57,147 nucleotides of DNA from Penium margaritaceum (Eukaryota > Streptophyta > Zygnematophyceae > Desmidiales > Peniaceae). Positions within the stretch are counted from its first letter, which is position 1, and every line of letters starts with the position of its first letter. The stretch lies in NCBI GenBank assembly GCA_023375785.1, contig SZWC01003878.1, positions 18,038-75,184 on the forward strand, written 5' to 3'. A model generated the notes under the pieces. That model was not told the origin of the DNA, did no database searches, and was given only the letters and a program-made list of their open reading frames with translations. The position numbers were made by a program, and so were the translations under genes. Positions 45,901-57,100 of the stretch are shown piece after piece.

Positions 45901-46229
45901 GTATGAATTCAAATTCATGTAGCCATCTTGCTTAACCTATTGTGCTTGTTGTAGCATGGTTCGTTCTACATGATGGTAGTTGACACACAAAAGTGTAATG
46001 CTTCTAGACTCACTTCTATCTCAATGTGATGGAAAATGTTGATGCAGTGCGTAGTCTTCAATTCAGATGTGACAATGCTACATAGTTATAACACTCCCTC
46101 GGAGGGAAGGAATGGCTCATCTGAGTGTCACTCTACTTGCTTGAGTTTTTCTTTGTGTAGGACCGGAACCAATGTAGGCTTGCGATCAAAAGAACCTGAA
46201 TAATGAAAATGTTACAACATTTGGAAACA

Positions 46230-47860
46230 TGACAATAAAGTATTGCGGCTCCCATGTAGGCATACATGGTCAAATCCAAAGCTGCTTGCTATGATTGGTA
46301 TTGCATGTGACTTAAACAGAAGTGTCATAGAGAATTAGATGTGAAAAATCTGAACGTATGCGAAGCATGAAAGTTATGTTGTTACCAAGTTTTGAATGCC
46401 ATGACGTTTAGTGCTATGAGATAGACATGGGCATGTGAGAACCGGGTATGTTGTGAAAGTAGTAAAGACATGAAACAATGTTAAGTGCCATAATAGGCAT
46501 GTCGTGTGTGCAAAACTAAGGGAGGTCCAACACAGGGCCATGTGAAAAGATATAGTTGGTATGACATAATGCAAAGGCAAAGGCTTTGGTAGGCGTGAAT
46601 GGCATAAATGGAAGGCGGTTTCCATGGTAGGCATGCCTCATGGCTACAACCCAAGTGACATTCAAGAGTAGATGAGACAAATTGGAAAGAAAGAAAAATC
46701 CAGAAGTAATGCGACATGCACACTAGGCATGCCATGAGTTCCAACAAAATTTCAAACACAACATGGGCATGTGGAAAAAACGTGGCCATGTCAAAATAAA
46801 AAGTAGTTGTGACATGAATAAATGGTACCTACTACACTAGGCATGTTGTTTGTTGAAAATGACGTGTATGTGACAAAAACCTAATGTCAAGACATATACT
46901 TGGTGAGACATAATGCAAAGACAGGTGACATGGTAGGCACAAATGGCATAAAAGAATTGTTGCTGCCATGGTAGGCATAATTTGTAAGCCATACCCAGGT
47001 TACTTACAAATGTTGAAGTGACAAATCTGTGTGTATGCATGACATAAAAGCAAAGTGGTTGCCATCTTAAGCATGCCATGATATCAAACAATATCTGAAA
47101 GACAGCATGGGTATGTCATGACTAAATTGTGTATGAAATACAATGAAGATAGTTGCCACAATGGGCACTTTTTTGTGCAAGAAAAAGAAAGTATACAACA
47201 TGTGAATGTAAGAAAACAAATTAGTATGACATGAAACAATGGTCGCTGCCATGGTAGGCATGCGTGGTCTCCAAAGATATTGAGGCAATATAGTGTGGGC
47301 TTGTGCAAACCAGAATTTGGCATGATATTAAAAAAGGTATGAATGCAAAATCGTTTCAAAAATGAGGTGTAAAACATGGGAATGTAGAAATAGAAGGTAG
47401 TTATGTGGAAACAATGGTGGTTGCCATAGTAGCCATGCCATCACTACATAACAAGGAGACATGAAAACATGGGCATGATGGAATATAATATTGGTATGAC
47501 AAAATCCAATGGCGACAACCACACTAGGCATGACATGAGTGGAAAATGAATGTACTTGTGAACATGGCTATGCTTAAATTTAAATTAGGGTGGGCATAAA
47601 ACAAAGGCCAGGCATGATACGCATGCACTCATTGCAAAGAAAATGGGAATGAAGTTAAGGGAATGAAAAAAGTGAAAGTAGGCATGACATGAAATAATGG
47701 CGATTTCCATGGTAGGCATGCCTATTCTCCTAGAAAAAAGAGGGATAAAACATAGGCATGTGTTGCTAGAAATTATTCAGGACATAAAATAATGGTGGCT
47801 ACCATGGTAGGCATGGCATGTTTACAAATGAAGGGGAAAAAACTTCATGGGTATGGCAAA
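46230..47860. repeat. satellite array, period about 90-116 bp, 14 or more units
   Basis: The phrase CCATGGTAGGCATGCC and variants recur at about 46255, 46493, 46626, 46725, 46841, 46930, 46971, 47069, 47250, 47427, 47520, 47610, 47711 and 47801. Most spacings are 89-101 bases. Each unit also has AAACATGGGCATGT and GACATAAAACAATGG. Units differ widely in between, so the array is old. Minus-strand frames through it are repeat artefacts. Confidence 0.75.
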
Positions 47861-47889
47861 ATAAGAAGTAGGTATGATACAAGAAAGCA

Positions 47890-48180
47890 TAGGCATACCC
47901 ACATCGTTCTTACACCACAATGCCCACACAAAGCCCATACTAAATTGGGCTTAATTTTGCACCATTATTGCACCCTAATGCGCATGCAAAGTTCACCCCA
48001 ATGCCCAGTATTTTCCACACGATTCATGCACTTGAATGCCTCCACAATACCTAGACCAATCCCCGCATGATGCCCGCACTAGCCCCCCCTCAGTTCCCAC
48101 ACCATGCCCATACAATTCACGCATTATGCATCCATAATGCATTCACCATGCCCACACCATGCATGCACCATGCCTTATTA
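47890..48180. repeat. short ATGCCCACACC-type degenerate array
   Basis: Repeated ATGCCCACAC/ATGCCCATAC words with spacings of about 12-30 bases, ending in CACACCATGCATGCACCATGCC. Related in motif (GCATG, CCATGC) to the two larger arrays but different in unit. Confidence 0.6.
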
Positions 48181-48181
48181 A

Positions 48182-48783
48182 TCATGCCGCAACCAACTTC
48201 ACAGAGCGGTCAACTACATTGCCGTTGATTGAGTCCCCAAGGATGTTGGCACTTGGGAGATGGTGGAAAGTGAGGAGGTTCCTCATTAGTAGAGGAATGA
48301 TGAACTCATTAGGAAGCTGATTCGGAATGAAACCTTGAAGGCTCATTTGCATGAATGGGCTACCTGCAAAGCATCCTTCCGACCATGCCAGGCATGCCCA
48401 CATCGTTTAAGAGGCATTGCGGGGCAAGTTGATGATGGGTAGTGGGAGTGCGGTGGAAGCATCGGTAGATGAGTTTCATGCAACCACCTCACAAACCTGA
48501 AAGCGTCACATGGCAAGTGAACCATGGCTACATCCTTCTTCATACATCTACCTAAGGGAGGCAAACCATGCCAATAGCATCCACCCTTAGTTTAGCACGT
48601 GAGGGGCATCATGGCATTAGATCTTATGGCCCTCCCAACTGCCCTCATTGGCAGGGGGGTTGGGGAAAGCTCAGCGCATAAACCATGACATTTCAAAGTG
48701 TCAACCGTAGCCTGTTGGTGTTCCCCACCCATCCCTCTAGCTCGAAAGCACCGCGGCAAATACCACTTGCCTCTATGAATCAA
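48182..48783 (-). other. unidentified minus-strand frames
   Basis: Two overlapping 73-codon frames (48182-48403 and 48343-48564) and a 63-codon frame (48592-48783). The first includes SLQGFIPNQLPNEFIIPLLMRN, which looks protein-like, but no family was recognised. They may be the remains of one gene broken by frameshifts. Confidence 0.3.
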
Positions 48784-50479
48784 CCTGTTTTGCTACACCA
48801 AGGGGGACCTTGGAGTTGAGGGTGTGGTGCAAAAACTGACAAACCATCTTATAGGACACATGTATAGCTTGAAAAAGGAGGCGGTCCAAGTTTTAAAGAA
48901 AAAAAAGGTGAACGATTGAACATGGACACTTGAGAGAACGTGTGGGCATGTGTTTCCACCTAGTTTTTAGGTCTTGTTCCATTTCATTAATCATAAACAT
49001 AAAAACCCAAATGACAACCTCCATTTTGTAAAGAACACCATCTGGGAACAACTCACATGTTGCATATTCAATATATCTCACCCTGACAAGGCGTTTGAAG
49101 TCAAAACAAGGTGTTTTCTGGACACCACAATTTTAAACAGGGCTATTCATCCTCAAGATGTCAGAGTCCACGAATTGAAACATTGACAATGAAAGAAGAG
49201 GCATTCTACATATTATAGTTTTGGGTTAAGGGGTTTGACAACATTGGTAACCACACCCGAGGTGTTTAGATGTTTTCCTGAAGTGGCATTTCAAAGTAGA
49301 GCATCCCACATGTTCTTTTTGGAGAGATGCCTTATGTTGATTTTGCATGGATCAACAAACCCTATTGGGGTTTCACTTAGGACTTGTATCATTCATGGGT
49401 TGACCACCTCTTTGCACCAACGGATACGTGAACCCAACATATGGTTTTGTCTTTGAAACCATCCTCGCAGGCGTTCAAACGCATTACAAAGCTGCTCCTA
49501 TGCTAATGTACCTCGAATCACAAGCCTCTCAGCGTGAGGCATATTATTCCAATGCAAAAGCTAAATATTTATGATTTCTCCTTTCCAAAAACACTTGAAA
49601 ATCATTTAGTCAAGTATTTGATCATAAGACACAATAAATGATGCAAAAACATTGTAGAACATGCAAAATTGTAGCTTATGGCTCAATCAAAACAAGAAAT
49701 AATGATCTGTTTCAATTCTTATCCATTGACCAAATCATCCTCATCAACATCCTAAGAAATATATTGTGAATTTAATCAATGTTGCACAATAATTCATGAA
49801 GCTACATAGACTAATACATACTGAAACAAAGAATTCATATGTTACTGTATAAATCTATCACACATCATATCACTTGGTATCGAATTAGTCATCACATTAC
49901 ATGTGATAAACAGAATACACCTCATTACAATAAAAGCAACGATGACAATATTGTAGGTTTATTCATGTATCAATTCAAATTGTTAAAATTAAATCAACAT
50001 GTTATTTGTACAAGGAAATGCAAAAAAATCATTGAAGTACTTCAAACATTGACATCAATCTAGTTTTTTATGCACATAACATTTCAAAGAAAATATTCAT
50101 ATTATTGAATTATATGAAACATTCGTGTAAAAATGATTGCATATCATGATCAAGGGTGCTCTAAGTTATTCAGCATGTAGATGAATCGATGTGCTTGTCA
50201 ATGATCCTTCTCATGCAAGTATAAATGCAGTAAAACATCCATGATAGATCTAGTTCACTTACATCATCCATTTGTAGAAAACTATGAGTAATGCAAACAC
50301 CTTAGATATAACTTTCAACATGGAAATTTAAATGTATCTCTATGAATGAACATACATAATGTATTAATAGGTTCATAATGAAAGTCTATCTCACATGGAT
50401 GTATTTATACATGTTTACACTCATGTGTGGACCTTTATCTATGTGATGCAACTCTTAAGTCTATATGATTAACATTCTT
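48784..50479. other. AT-rich DNA, probably including a decayed gypsy 5' LTR
   Basis: No gene was seen. From roughly 50050 the sequence should contain the 5' LTR of the next element, but only scattered resemblance to 54760-55190 is visible. Confidence 0.4.
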
Positions 50480-50576
50480 TCCTCTTCTAAAAAATACTCA
50501 ACTGACACCAATCTTGTGAACAGTGACAAACTTCGTCTCCATCTGTGAAGCACTTCACTTACCAAAGCATATCACT

Positions 50577-50590
50577 TGGTATCAAAGTGC
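50577..50590 (+). other. primer-binding site of gypsy element 2
   Basis: TGGTATCAAAGTGC follows the LTR end; it is close to the initiator-Met tRNA complement TGGTATCAGAGC. Confidence 0.75.
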
Positions 50591-50746
50591 ATGGATTTGG
50601 GCGAACCATGAGACTAATTACCAAATCAACTAGAGATCCGCCCGTGTCTTCCAACGCATCTCCACCAACAAGAAGTTTTTAGACATCGCGTCAAACTTGA
50701 CACACGGAGCGAGCGCACTCAGTGACTGTGGTATACGGCAAAGACA

Positions 50747-51260
50747 TTGGCAATGGCAGACGGTACCTTGGAAAGGACTTTCATCCTCATGGAGGGGGAT
50801 GAGCAAATGAAGGCTGACACTACAACTTGCGCAACCAATCTAGAGTTAGGCATGCCTGACATGCCAATATTGCCTACACCACCACCAATAGGACTCCATC
50901 AACGACACAAGATAAGATCGCGGTGCTGAATGATCAATGAGCACGGATGGAAACATTTCAACGAACACTTGTCAAACAACATCAGAAATACGCTGCTAAA
51001 ATCCGTAACTCAAAAGCGCGAGAAGCGGTACTTGTTGATCCACTTTGAATTGGAGGGTCCTGAAAATTTCAAGGTCTTTCAAGCCATTCCATCTAGCAAA
51101 TCACAAGGGACCGACGATCAAGATCTTCGTGATGAGTTTGGAGGTAAACTTTACCCCTACTGGGGCTCACTTTGATAAACCAAAGATGAACCTTGCAGCT
51201 TCGCTTTTACGGGGCAGGACTTTAAGTTGGTGGGCCAATCTCATTGCCATCCAACGGTAG
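50747..51260 (+). pseudogene. gag of gypsy element 2
   Basis: A frame from 50747 (MADGTLERTFILMEGDEQMK) is interrupted by a TGA at 50927 and shifts after about 51120. The other frame then gives LEVNFTPTGAHFDKPKMNL and LLRGRTLSWWANLIAIQR, ending at a TAG. These blocks closely match the minus-strand gag remnants at 5165-7200, so all belong to one gypsy lineage. It would have formed the RNA-packaging particle. No zinc knuckle was recognised downstream. Confidence 0.7.
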
Positions 51261-51899
51261 GAGGTAGCCATAAGGATTTATTCAATGTAGCTAGCTACCA
51301 GATTATTGGCATAAGGTGTACTCTCTCTTGATCATGTTCCCCCGACCTATAAATTATCAATTTTTCCCCCATCCAAGTAGTGCGAGTTCACCTAGGCACT
51401 CGTTACTCACTTTGACAAGCTTAACGAGAAAACAGAGGTTCAATACCGGTTACATCGACAAAAGTAGCTATCTAGCGTGGCAGAATACATGTGGCCTCTC
51501 TTGCATACGATGATCTATGTTTTCGTTGCAACAACTTCCTTAAACGAGATATTTGCTTATCACTTGCAATCTACAACATCACCAACAATTTGCTAAAGGA
51601 TCATCACAATTGCTAAATGTGTCCACTCTGCCAACCAAAGCCCGGTCGACATGCATCAACCAACAACAAGGAAGCCAAAAACAACACGAAAGTTGCAATA
51701 GTAGTGCACGTAAGCAATGACCATTTGTTATGCCAATCTTGCTAGACGTGGAAAAAATACACCTGAGGAAAGGAGCCTTCACGTGGTTCTTCCATGTTGA
51801 TTTGATGAGCATAGGCAAAGAATCAATTGCCGCAGTTGATACATCGGCCTCATTAGCCTCATCAGCCTAATCAACCTCATCAACCTCATCATCATCAAA

Positions 51900-52720
51900 G
51901 TTTGCGAGCGTGCTAGAGGATTTTACTCCACTTCTGAGAAAACTTGAAGGGGTCTTTCCTGACAAACGTCAAAGAAAACTCACCCCCATACGCAACATCC
52001 ACCACCAAATTGAGCTCAAACCCAGTAGTAGATCAATCGTCAAAGGGACCTACCGGATGAGTGATCACAAACTCACAGAGCTCAAGTGATAACAGGAGGA
52101 CATGCTGACATAAGGGTTCATCTGACTATTTGTATCTTTGTAAGTTGCACTAGTACTGATTGTGAAAAACAAAACTAGTAAAGTACAGATGTGCGTGGAT
52201 TAATGGTCGTTGAACGACATCACAATCAAGAACCGCTACCCTCTACCTAAGGCAGACAGGCTTTTTGACCAAGTACGTGGAGCAAGAATTTTCAGCAATA
52301 TCAACTTATAGAGCGGCAACAACCAAATTTGCATCACCGACGAGGATAATGCAAAAACTGCCTTTCTATCATTTTACGTGCACTTTGAGTTCACTCCTAT
52401 GCCATTTGAACTCACAGACACCCTCGCAAAATTCATGGCAGCAATGAACAACATTTTTTATCCACACCTTAATGATTTTGTCATGGTGTACCTCGACGAC
52501 ATCCTCGTATACAGCGGGACCCCAGAGGATCATCGACGACATCTTCGTCAAGTACTCGACATCCTCCAACGTGAGAAGTTCTTCAGGAAGCACTCAAAAT
52601 GTGAATTTGGTCAACAATAAATCAAGTTTCTTGGTCACATCATCCACGTTGGACTAATATCCATGGATCTAGGAAAATACACGTGGTGGCAGAATGGCCA
52701 ACTCCGATAAAAACACACAC
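51900..52720 (+). pseudogene. reverse transcriptase of gypsy element 2
   Basis: Fragments in order: [61 protein letters not shown]; then FVMVYLDDILVYS with an intact catalytic YLDD at 52489-52500; and LQREKFFRKHSKCEFGQQ. A stop (TAA, 52618) precedes IKFLGHIIHVGL. Several frameshifts and stops precede the palm domain, but the active-site segment from 52378 to 52617 is open. Confidence 0.88.
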
Positions 52721-52879
52721 AACAAACAATTTTTTTCTTACATTTTGAAACTGTTATCAAAGGTTTGTGAAGGATTATGCTTGCGTTTCAGCGCCCCTTT
52801 CTAACCTCACGTACAAGAATCGCGAGTGGAGTTGGGGAGACAAAAATGAGAAGCTTTTACATTTTTACGTATAGCTTTG

Positions 52880-53290
52880 ACCTCGGCAAAAACCCTTCAA
52901 TTTGCAAATGCAATGGTTGGCTACATCATGGCCACAGATGCCTTTGATCAATAAATAAGGGCCGTCGTCCTACAAGATAACGGTGGGGGAGAACAACCCA
53001 TCGCATACATGTCATGGAAGCTTCATGGAGCGAAGTTCAACTATGTTGACCAAGAGAAGGAAATGCTCGCAGTTATTCATGCCTTCAAAACCTAGTGTTG
53101 TTATTTGGAGTGCCGTAAACATTTGGTTTAAGTGGATGACCACGCCCTCAAGTTTCTAAAAATACATCCAAATCTCAGCCAAAGACAAAGTTGATGGATG
53201 GAGTTCCTCTAGTCTATCTTCGACTACAAAATCGAGTATCGGACGGGGAAGACAACTCTAGGAAACACGTTGAGCTGCCAGCTCGATCTC
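52880..53290 (+). pseudogene. RNase H of gypsy element 2
   Basis: The frame shows AMVGYIMATDAFDQ, a stop, then AVVLQDNGGGEQPIAYMSWKLHGAKFNYVDQEKEMLAVIHAFKT and, after more stops, DDHALKFL and FDYKIEYRTGK. This is the gypsy RNase H order (TDAS-like, EKE-LAVI, DH). Stops again replace residues within a mostly continuous frame. Confidence 0.82.
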
Positions 53291-53369
53291 ATGGAGGTTA
53301 AGGTAGTACAGATTCAAGAAGATCCATGCGTTCACACGTTGCTACGAGGATTACAAAGCCAATGACACA

Positions 53370-54260
53370 ATGAAGTTCCACTTTGCAGGCTCCTATCAGC
53401 GCAAAAAGAAGAAAAATCACGTCGTGGTCCAGGAAGTCGAGGAGCTACGACGCATGCTTCTTGAAGAATGCCACAACATCGGTTAAGGAGGGGACTTTGG
53501 AGCCGACTTGACTTCAAAAGAACTTGCCAAGTACTATTGGTGGGACAAGATGGGGGTTGACGTTGCAAAGTTATGTAAAATCACAAATTTTACATGACAT
53601 AGGGACATAAGAGTCAGCGCACCTACCCTTGGTTTGCTACAACCACTATCGCTACCAAAACAATCGTGGAACGACATCTCCATAGATTTTATGACTGGTT
53701 TTCTTGTCACATAGAGGGATTTGACGCCATATTTTTCGTCGTCGACAGGTTCTCGAAGATGACGCACTTCATCTCAACTACTATAGATGTAACTACTGAA
53801 GGAGCACCGCGATTGTTTCTTGACCAGGTAGTCCAACAACATGGAGTACCACAATCAATCACAAGTGATCGAGAAGTGCGGTTCACCTGCTTGTTTGTGC
53901 AATAACTGATCCAACGGTATGGCAATCGACTTCAAATTTTGATGGTGTTCCATCGAGAAACCGATGGACAAAATGAGCAAACTAACCAAGGGCTTGAACA
54001 ACTCCTCCAAACCTTGTGCAAGCCTCACAATAGTGACTGGGTAGTCAAGTTGCCGGCCAACGAGTTTGCATAGAATTTAGCAACATCTGTCGCAACGGGG
54101 AAAAAACTATCTGGTGTGGTTCACGGAGTAGAACCAACAACCCTGATTGATCTACAAAAAAAGAGCAGCATTCCCAATGTCGACACTCATTGGCAAGAAT
54201 GTTCCGAATTTGGGAAGAAACTCGTTAAACTCTTGCAAAAAAGCAAGCACCTATGAAGCC
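53370..54260 (+). pseudogene. integrase of gypsy element 2
   Basis: A zinc region is suggested by LLEECHNIG and KYYWWDKMGVDVAKLCKI. The core follows as WNDISIDFMTGF, with the first catalytic Asp. After a frameshift come FFVVDRFSKMTHF and SITSDREVRF, with the second Asp, and HRETDGQNEQTNQGLEQLLQ, with the Glu. All three catalytic residues can be found, but not in one frame. It would join element DNA to the chromosome. Confidence 0.85.
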
Positions 54261-54544
54261 GATAAACTCCGACAAATTAAGGAGATGAAGACGAGTGACA
54301 GAGTCTTGCTCAAATCCGCAACAGTCAAACTCCGCGGATCAAGAAATTAAAAGCTCAAACCTCAGTGGTTGGGGCCTTTCAACAATTTGGAGATGCGCAC
54401 TCTAGTCGTCACAAAACCCCGACTACTTGACAACATGCAGATTCACCGAGTCTTTCATATCAGCAAACATTGAAACTACATCTATCTGGCAAAACATTTT
54501 CCTAGACGCGTGGCACCCGCCCCACCACCCATGACAGTAGACTG

Positions 54545-54707
54545 TGATCACGAGTACGAAGTTGGGGAAATCCTTGATCATCGTTGACGAGGAGGCGAGG
54601 ATCAATGTTTGGTCATGTTGAAGAACTATGCCGCGGCATATAACAGTTGGATGCCATACCGGCAACTCTCAAACGTCGATCCTCTTATCGACGACTATCG
54701 AGCCTGA
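54545..54707 (+). pseudogene. chromodomain of gypsy element 2
   Basis: DHEYEVGEILDHR, a TGA, then GGEDQCLVMLKNYAAAYNSWMP and LIDDYRA follow the chromodomain plan (E-Y-E-V-x2-I-L-D-H-R, LV-x-W-x-x-Y, N-S-W). Leu replaces the usual aromatic in the middle block. Its presence places the element among chromoviruses. Confidence 0.78.
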
Positions 54708-54759
54708 CTTTGGCCACGAGATGGTAACTCCCTGGGACGTTGCGGCTAGAGGGGGGGAG

Positions 54760-55293
54760 TGTTATGCCAATAGGCATACACGAGTCCCAAAACCCACGAG
54801 TGGCCTATTTTTTGCCTCTCTGCTCCTGAAACACTTCGGGGCCTAGTCGCGGCAGTCTTTTTCCACGCTCGAGGGGATTTCTACAAAACACCATAGATAT
54901 CTTGCACGTTGACGACCATTTTCTGGTCACTTCACGAACTCGCCGAAACCCACTCACGGCGTGTTCTGACGTTTCGAAAGTACGAACGACGATCTCAGAA
55001 GCAACTTCGACAAACCTCGTGAACCCCATTTTCAATCTCAATGCCCCCGTCAAAAAAACGAGGGACTTCTCAAGTCACAGCATCACGTCACACAAATCGT
55101 CGAAGTATCAAAAGGGTGGAATGAGACTCATTTTCTAGCACATGCATCTTGTATATACGTCGCCAAGTTTCGGCACTTGTAACAACGAAGTATGCTTTTT
55201 GCTTCTCAAAAATACCCAACTGACCCTAATCTTATGAAAATTGACAAAATCCATTCCAATTGTGAACCACTTCACTTGTGCCAGCGTAACACA
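54760..55293 (+). repeat. 3' LTR of gypsy element 2
   Basis: Starts TGTTATGCCAATAGG after the purine tract AGAGGGGGGGAG and ends AGCGTAACACA, 534 bp. Its last ~97 bases match 50480-50576. Confidence 0.82.
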
Positions 55294-55997
55294 CACGCAC
55301 TTGACTGAAAGATTTTCAGAAGTTTTTTCGTGAAGGAGGAATCTTAAAAGGTTAGCGTGTGCATCGAAACAAAGTGCCCCTCGCCAAGGGGCTTGTGATG
55401 CAAGGTAGATTCACGTTGAGCTGCTAACTGCTGTGGTCGTGTGCGTGGGAGGATGGTCTCAGAGATAAAAACCCTTTGCTGGGTTCACGCGTCCGTTGGC
55501 ACGAAGAGGCTGTGGACCCATGATTGGGCTCGTTCCTAAGCTTTCTCCCTAAAGGTTTCTGTTCTGCATGCGAACCCAGCATAGGGCTTCTCTCCATCTG
55601 TTTCATTGACCTCATGGCTTGATGAAAGAGGGGACCTGCACAGACGTCGCGTGATGGCTTAGACGGACTACCACTTGTCGAGCCGTTGAATTCAAACATT
55701 TTCCTTGTTGCAGATGAAACGACCATAACGCGATTGTCTGACAAGACACTTCGATCGAACTTCCGGATCAACGTCGGCGCCCAACACGGCATTTTTGCCG
55801 GCAGCATCACGCATTCCTTCTTTGCTTCTCCTCTTCAGTCATCCCAACAGTTCATGCAGTAGTCAATGTGTCTCACGCGTAGCAATGAACTCTCGTGACC
55901 TCCTTCACATGGTCGTAGTCGCCTAGCGGCAAAAGCGGGACAAAGTGCAGCGGAACAGAGGGTAAAGGGCGTACGAGCGGTAGCCGCAGAGGCACCA
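55294..55997. other. upstream region of the CASP-like exon
   Basis: Becomes GC- and CpG-rich from about 55740, unlike the AT-rich repeats before it, as expected for a gene promoter or 5' leader in a methylated genome. A 128-codon minus-strand frame (55424-55810) has no recognisable domain. No clear TATA box was seen. Confidence 0.4.
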
Positions 55998-56080
55998 ATG
56001 GGGAGCGGCGAGGTGGGTTCGCCGGGCGTGTTGGTGGCGCTCCGCGCGCTTGAGTTCGTCTTCTGCCTCATCTCCTTCTC
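55998..56080 (+). CDS. first coding exon of a putative CASP-like membrane protein (partial)
   Basis: ATG at 55998 in the favourable context CACCAATGG opens 27 codons plus two bases, then GTAAGT at 56081 is a consensus plant 5' splice site. The peptide has GSPG followed by LRALEFVFCLISFS. This is how CASP-like proteins of the CASPL5 group begin: a short cytosolic end with a small/Pro/Gly motif, then Leu-Arg and the start of the first transmembrane helix. CASP-like proteins are four-helix plasma-membrane scaffolds; some organise Casparian strips, most have unknown roles. Only one exon is in the window because the intron runs into repeats and no second exon was found. The identification rests on about 25 residues and another small membrane protein is possible. 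Confidence 0.5.
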
Positions 56081-56094
56081 GTAAGTGCTAGGCT

Positions 56095-56402
56095 GTGCCT
56101 CGCTGTGCTGTGCTGCCCCGCGTTGTGCTGCGCTGCGCTGCGCTGTGCTGTGCTTCGCTGTGTTGTGCTCACCTATGCTATGCTTTGCTGTGCTATGCTG
56201 TGCTGTGCTGTGCTGTGCTGTGCTGTGCTGTGCTGTGCTGTGCTGCCCCGCGTTGTGCTGCGCTGCGCTGTGCTGTGCTTCGCTGTGTTGTGCTCACCTA
56301 TGCTATGCTATGCTGCGCTGTGTTGTGCTGTGCTGTGCTGTGCTGTGCTGTGCTGTGCTGTGCTGCGCTGTGCTGTGCTGTGCTGTGCTGTGCTGTTCTG
56401 CG
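56095..56402. repeat. TGTGC/TGCTG pentanucleotide array with a 130-bp higher-order repeat
   Basis: Perfect and near-perfect TGCTG pentamers fill about 300 bases right after the exon's splice donor. A block starting TGCTGCCCCGCG at 56111 recurs at 56241, including an interrupted CACCTATGCTATGC segment, so the array grew by duplication of a 130-bp block of 26 pentamers. Because five is not a multiple of three, all frames stay open and give spurious 5-residue repeats. Confidence 0.92.
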
Positions 56403-56469
56403 CTGGCCCTGCGTGCTTTCTGAAATGGCGGCGAGAGGGCTGGTTGCAATGGCCGTTTCGGGTATGACG

Positions 56470-56545
56470 GAGGCGGTGGCAGTGTCGGTGGCAGTGGCGG
56501 TGGCAGTGGCGGTGGCGGTGGTGGTTGTGGCAGTGGTGATTCTTC
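56470..56545. repeat. GGCGGTGGCAGT trinucleotide-type repeat
   Basis: An imperfect run of GGC, GGT and GCA triplets in a 6- or 12-base pattern. It probably lies in the intron of the CASP-like gene. Confidence 0.8.
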
Positions 56546-56644
56546 TGGTGGTGGAGGTTCAGAGGCAACAGTGGAAAGGGGGGGGGGGGATTCAATTGAT
56601 TGCCAATTGCTTCTCTCGTGAACGTCGCCACTAAACAAGGACCT

Positions 56645-56728
56645 GTATTGTGTCGAACACAGTTGTGCTGTTGCGTTAGCCCGTGCGTATTGTGTCGAAT
56701 ACACTTGTGCTGTTGTGTTAGCCCATGC
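56645..56728. repeat. 42-bp tandem duplication
   Basis: Two 42-base copies (56645-56686 and 56687-56728) starting GTATTGTGTCGAA and ending GCCCGTGC/GCCCATGC, with a few substitutions, mostly transitions. Confidence 0.88.
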
Positions 56729-56979
56729 GCGCTCATGGGCCTCATCGCCTCATCGCGCACGCATGCACACTCGCACACACACATGCACTCGCACGCGCAT
56801 GCAGTGCAGCATGCAGTGACGACACGTGAGGGAAGCCATGCATTCACCTCGCTCGACTGGGGTTTGCCTTGCCTGTGGACGACGGTGGTTCCTCCCTGTT
56901 GGTTGCCTGACAGTGGATGTCTGCCTATCACGGCAGGCAACCGTGGAACGCAAGCCCTGGCAGGCAAATCCGCACACAT

Positions 56980-57100
56980 GCAGGCGCACGCAAACGCACA
57001 TGCATACGCACACGCATGCACACGAGTACACACGCACACGCACGTGCACATGCACACTCACATGCATACACACACGCACGCACATGCCTACGCGCGCGCG

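Larger units (their letters stand above)
50480..55293 (+). mobile_element. Ty3/gypsy chromovirus 2, inactivated
   Basis: Recognised by the 5' LTR end, primer site, gag, RT, RNase H, integrase, chromodomain, purine tract and 3' LTR. The left edge is not the true end: only the last ~100 bp of the 5' LTR (50480-50576) clearly aligns with the 3' LTR (55197-55293), and the rest has decayed to AT-rich sequence. No protease motif was identified between gag and RT. No target duplication could be tested because the left boundary is lost. Confidence 0.85.

Noticed and set aside
55424..55810. 128-codon minus-strand frame upstream of the CASP-like exon
   Set aside because: No domain was recognised and it is antisense to a likely promoter/leader region; GC-rich DNA often leaves such frames open.
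56085..56634. Long plus-strand frames of repeated Cys-Cys-Ala-Val-Leu type and minus-strand Ser-Thr-Ala-Gln-His repeats
   Set aside because: They are translations of a TGCTG pentanucleotide array; every frame is open because the repeat has no stop, so no protein is implied.
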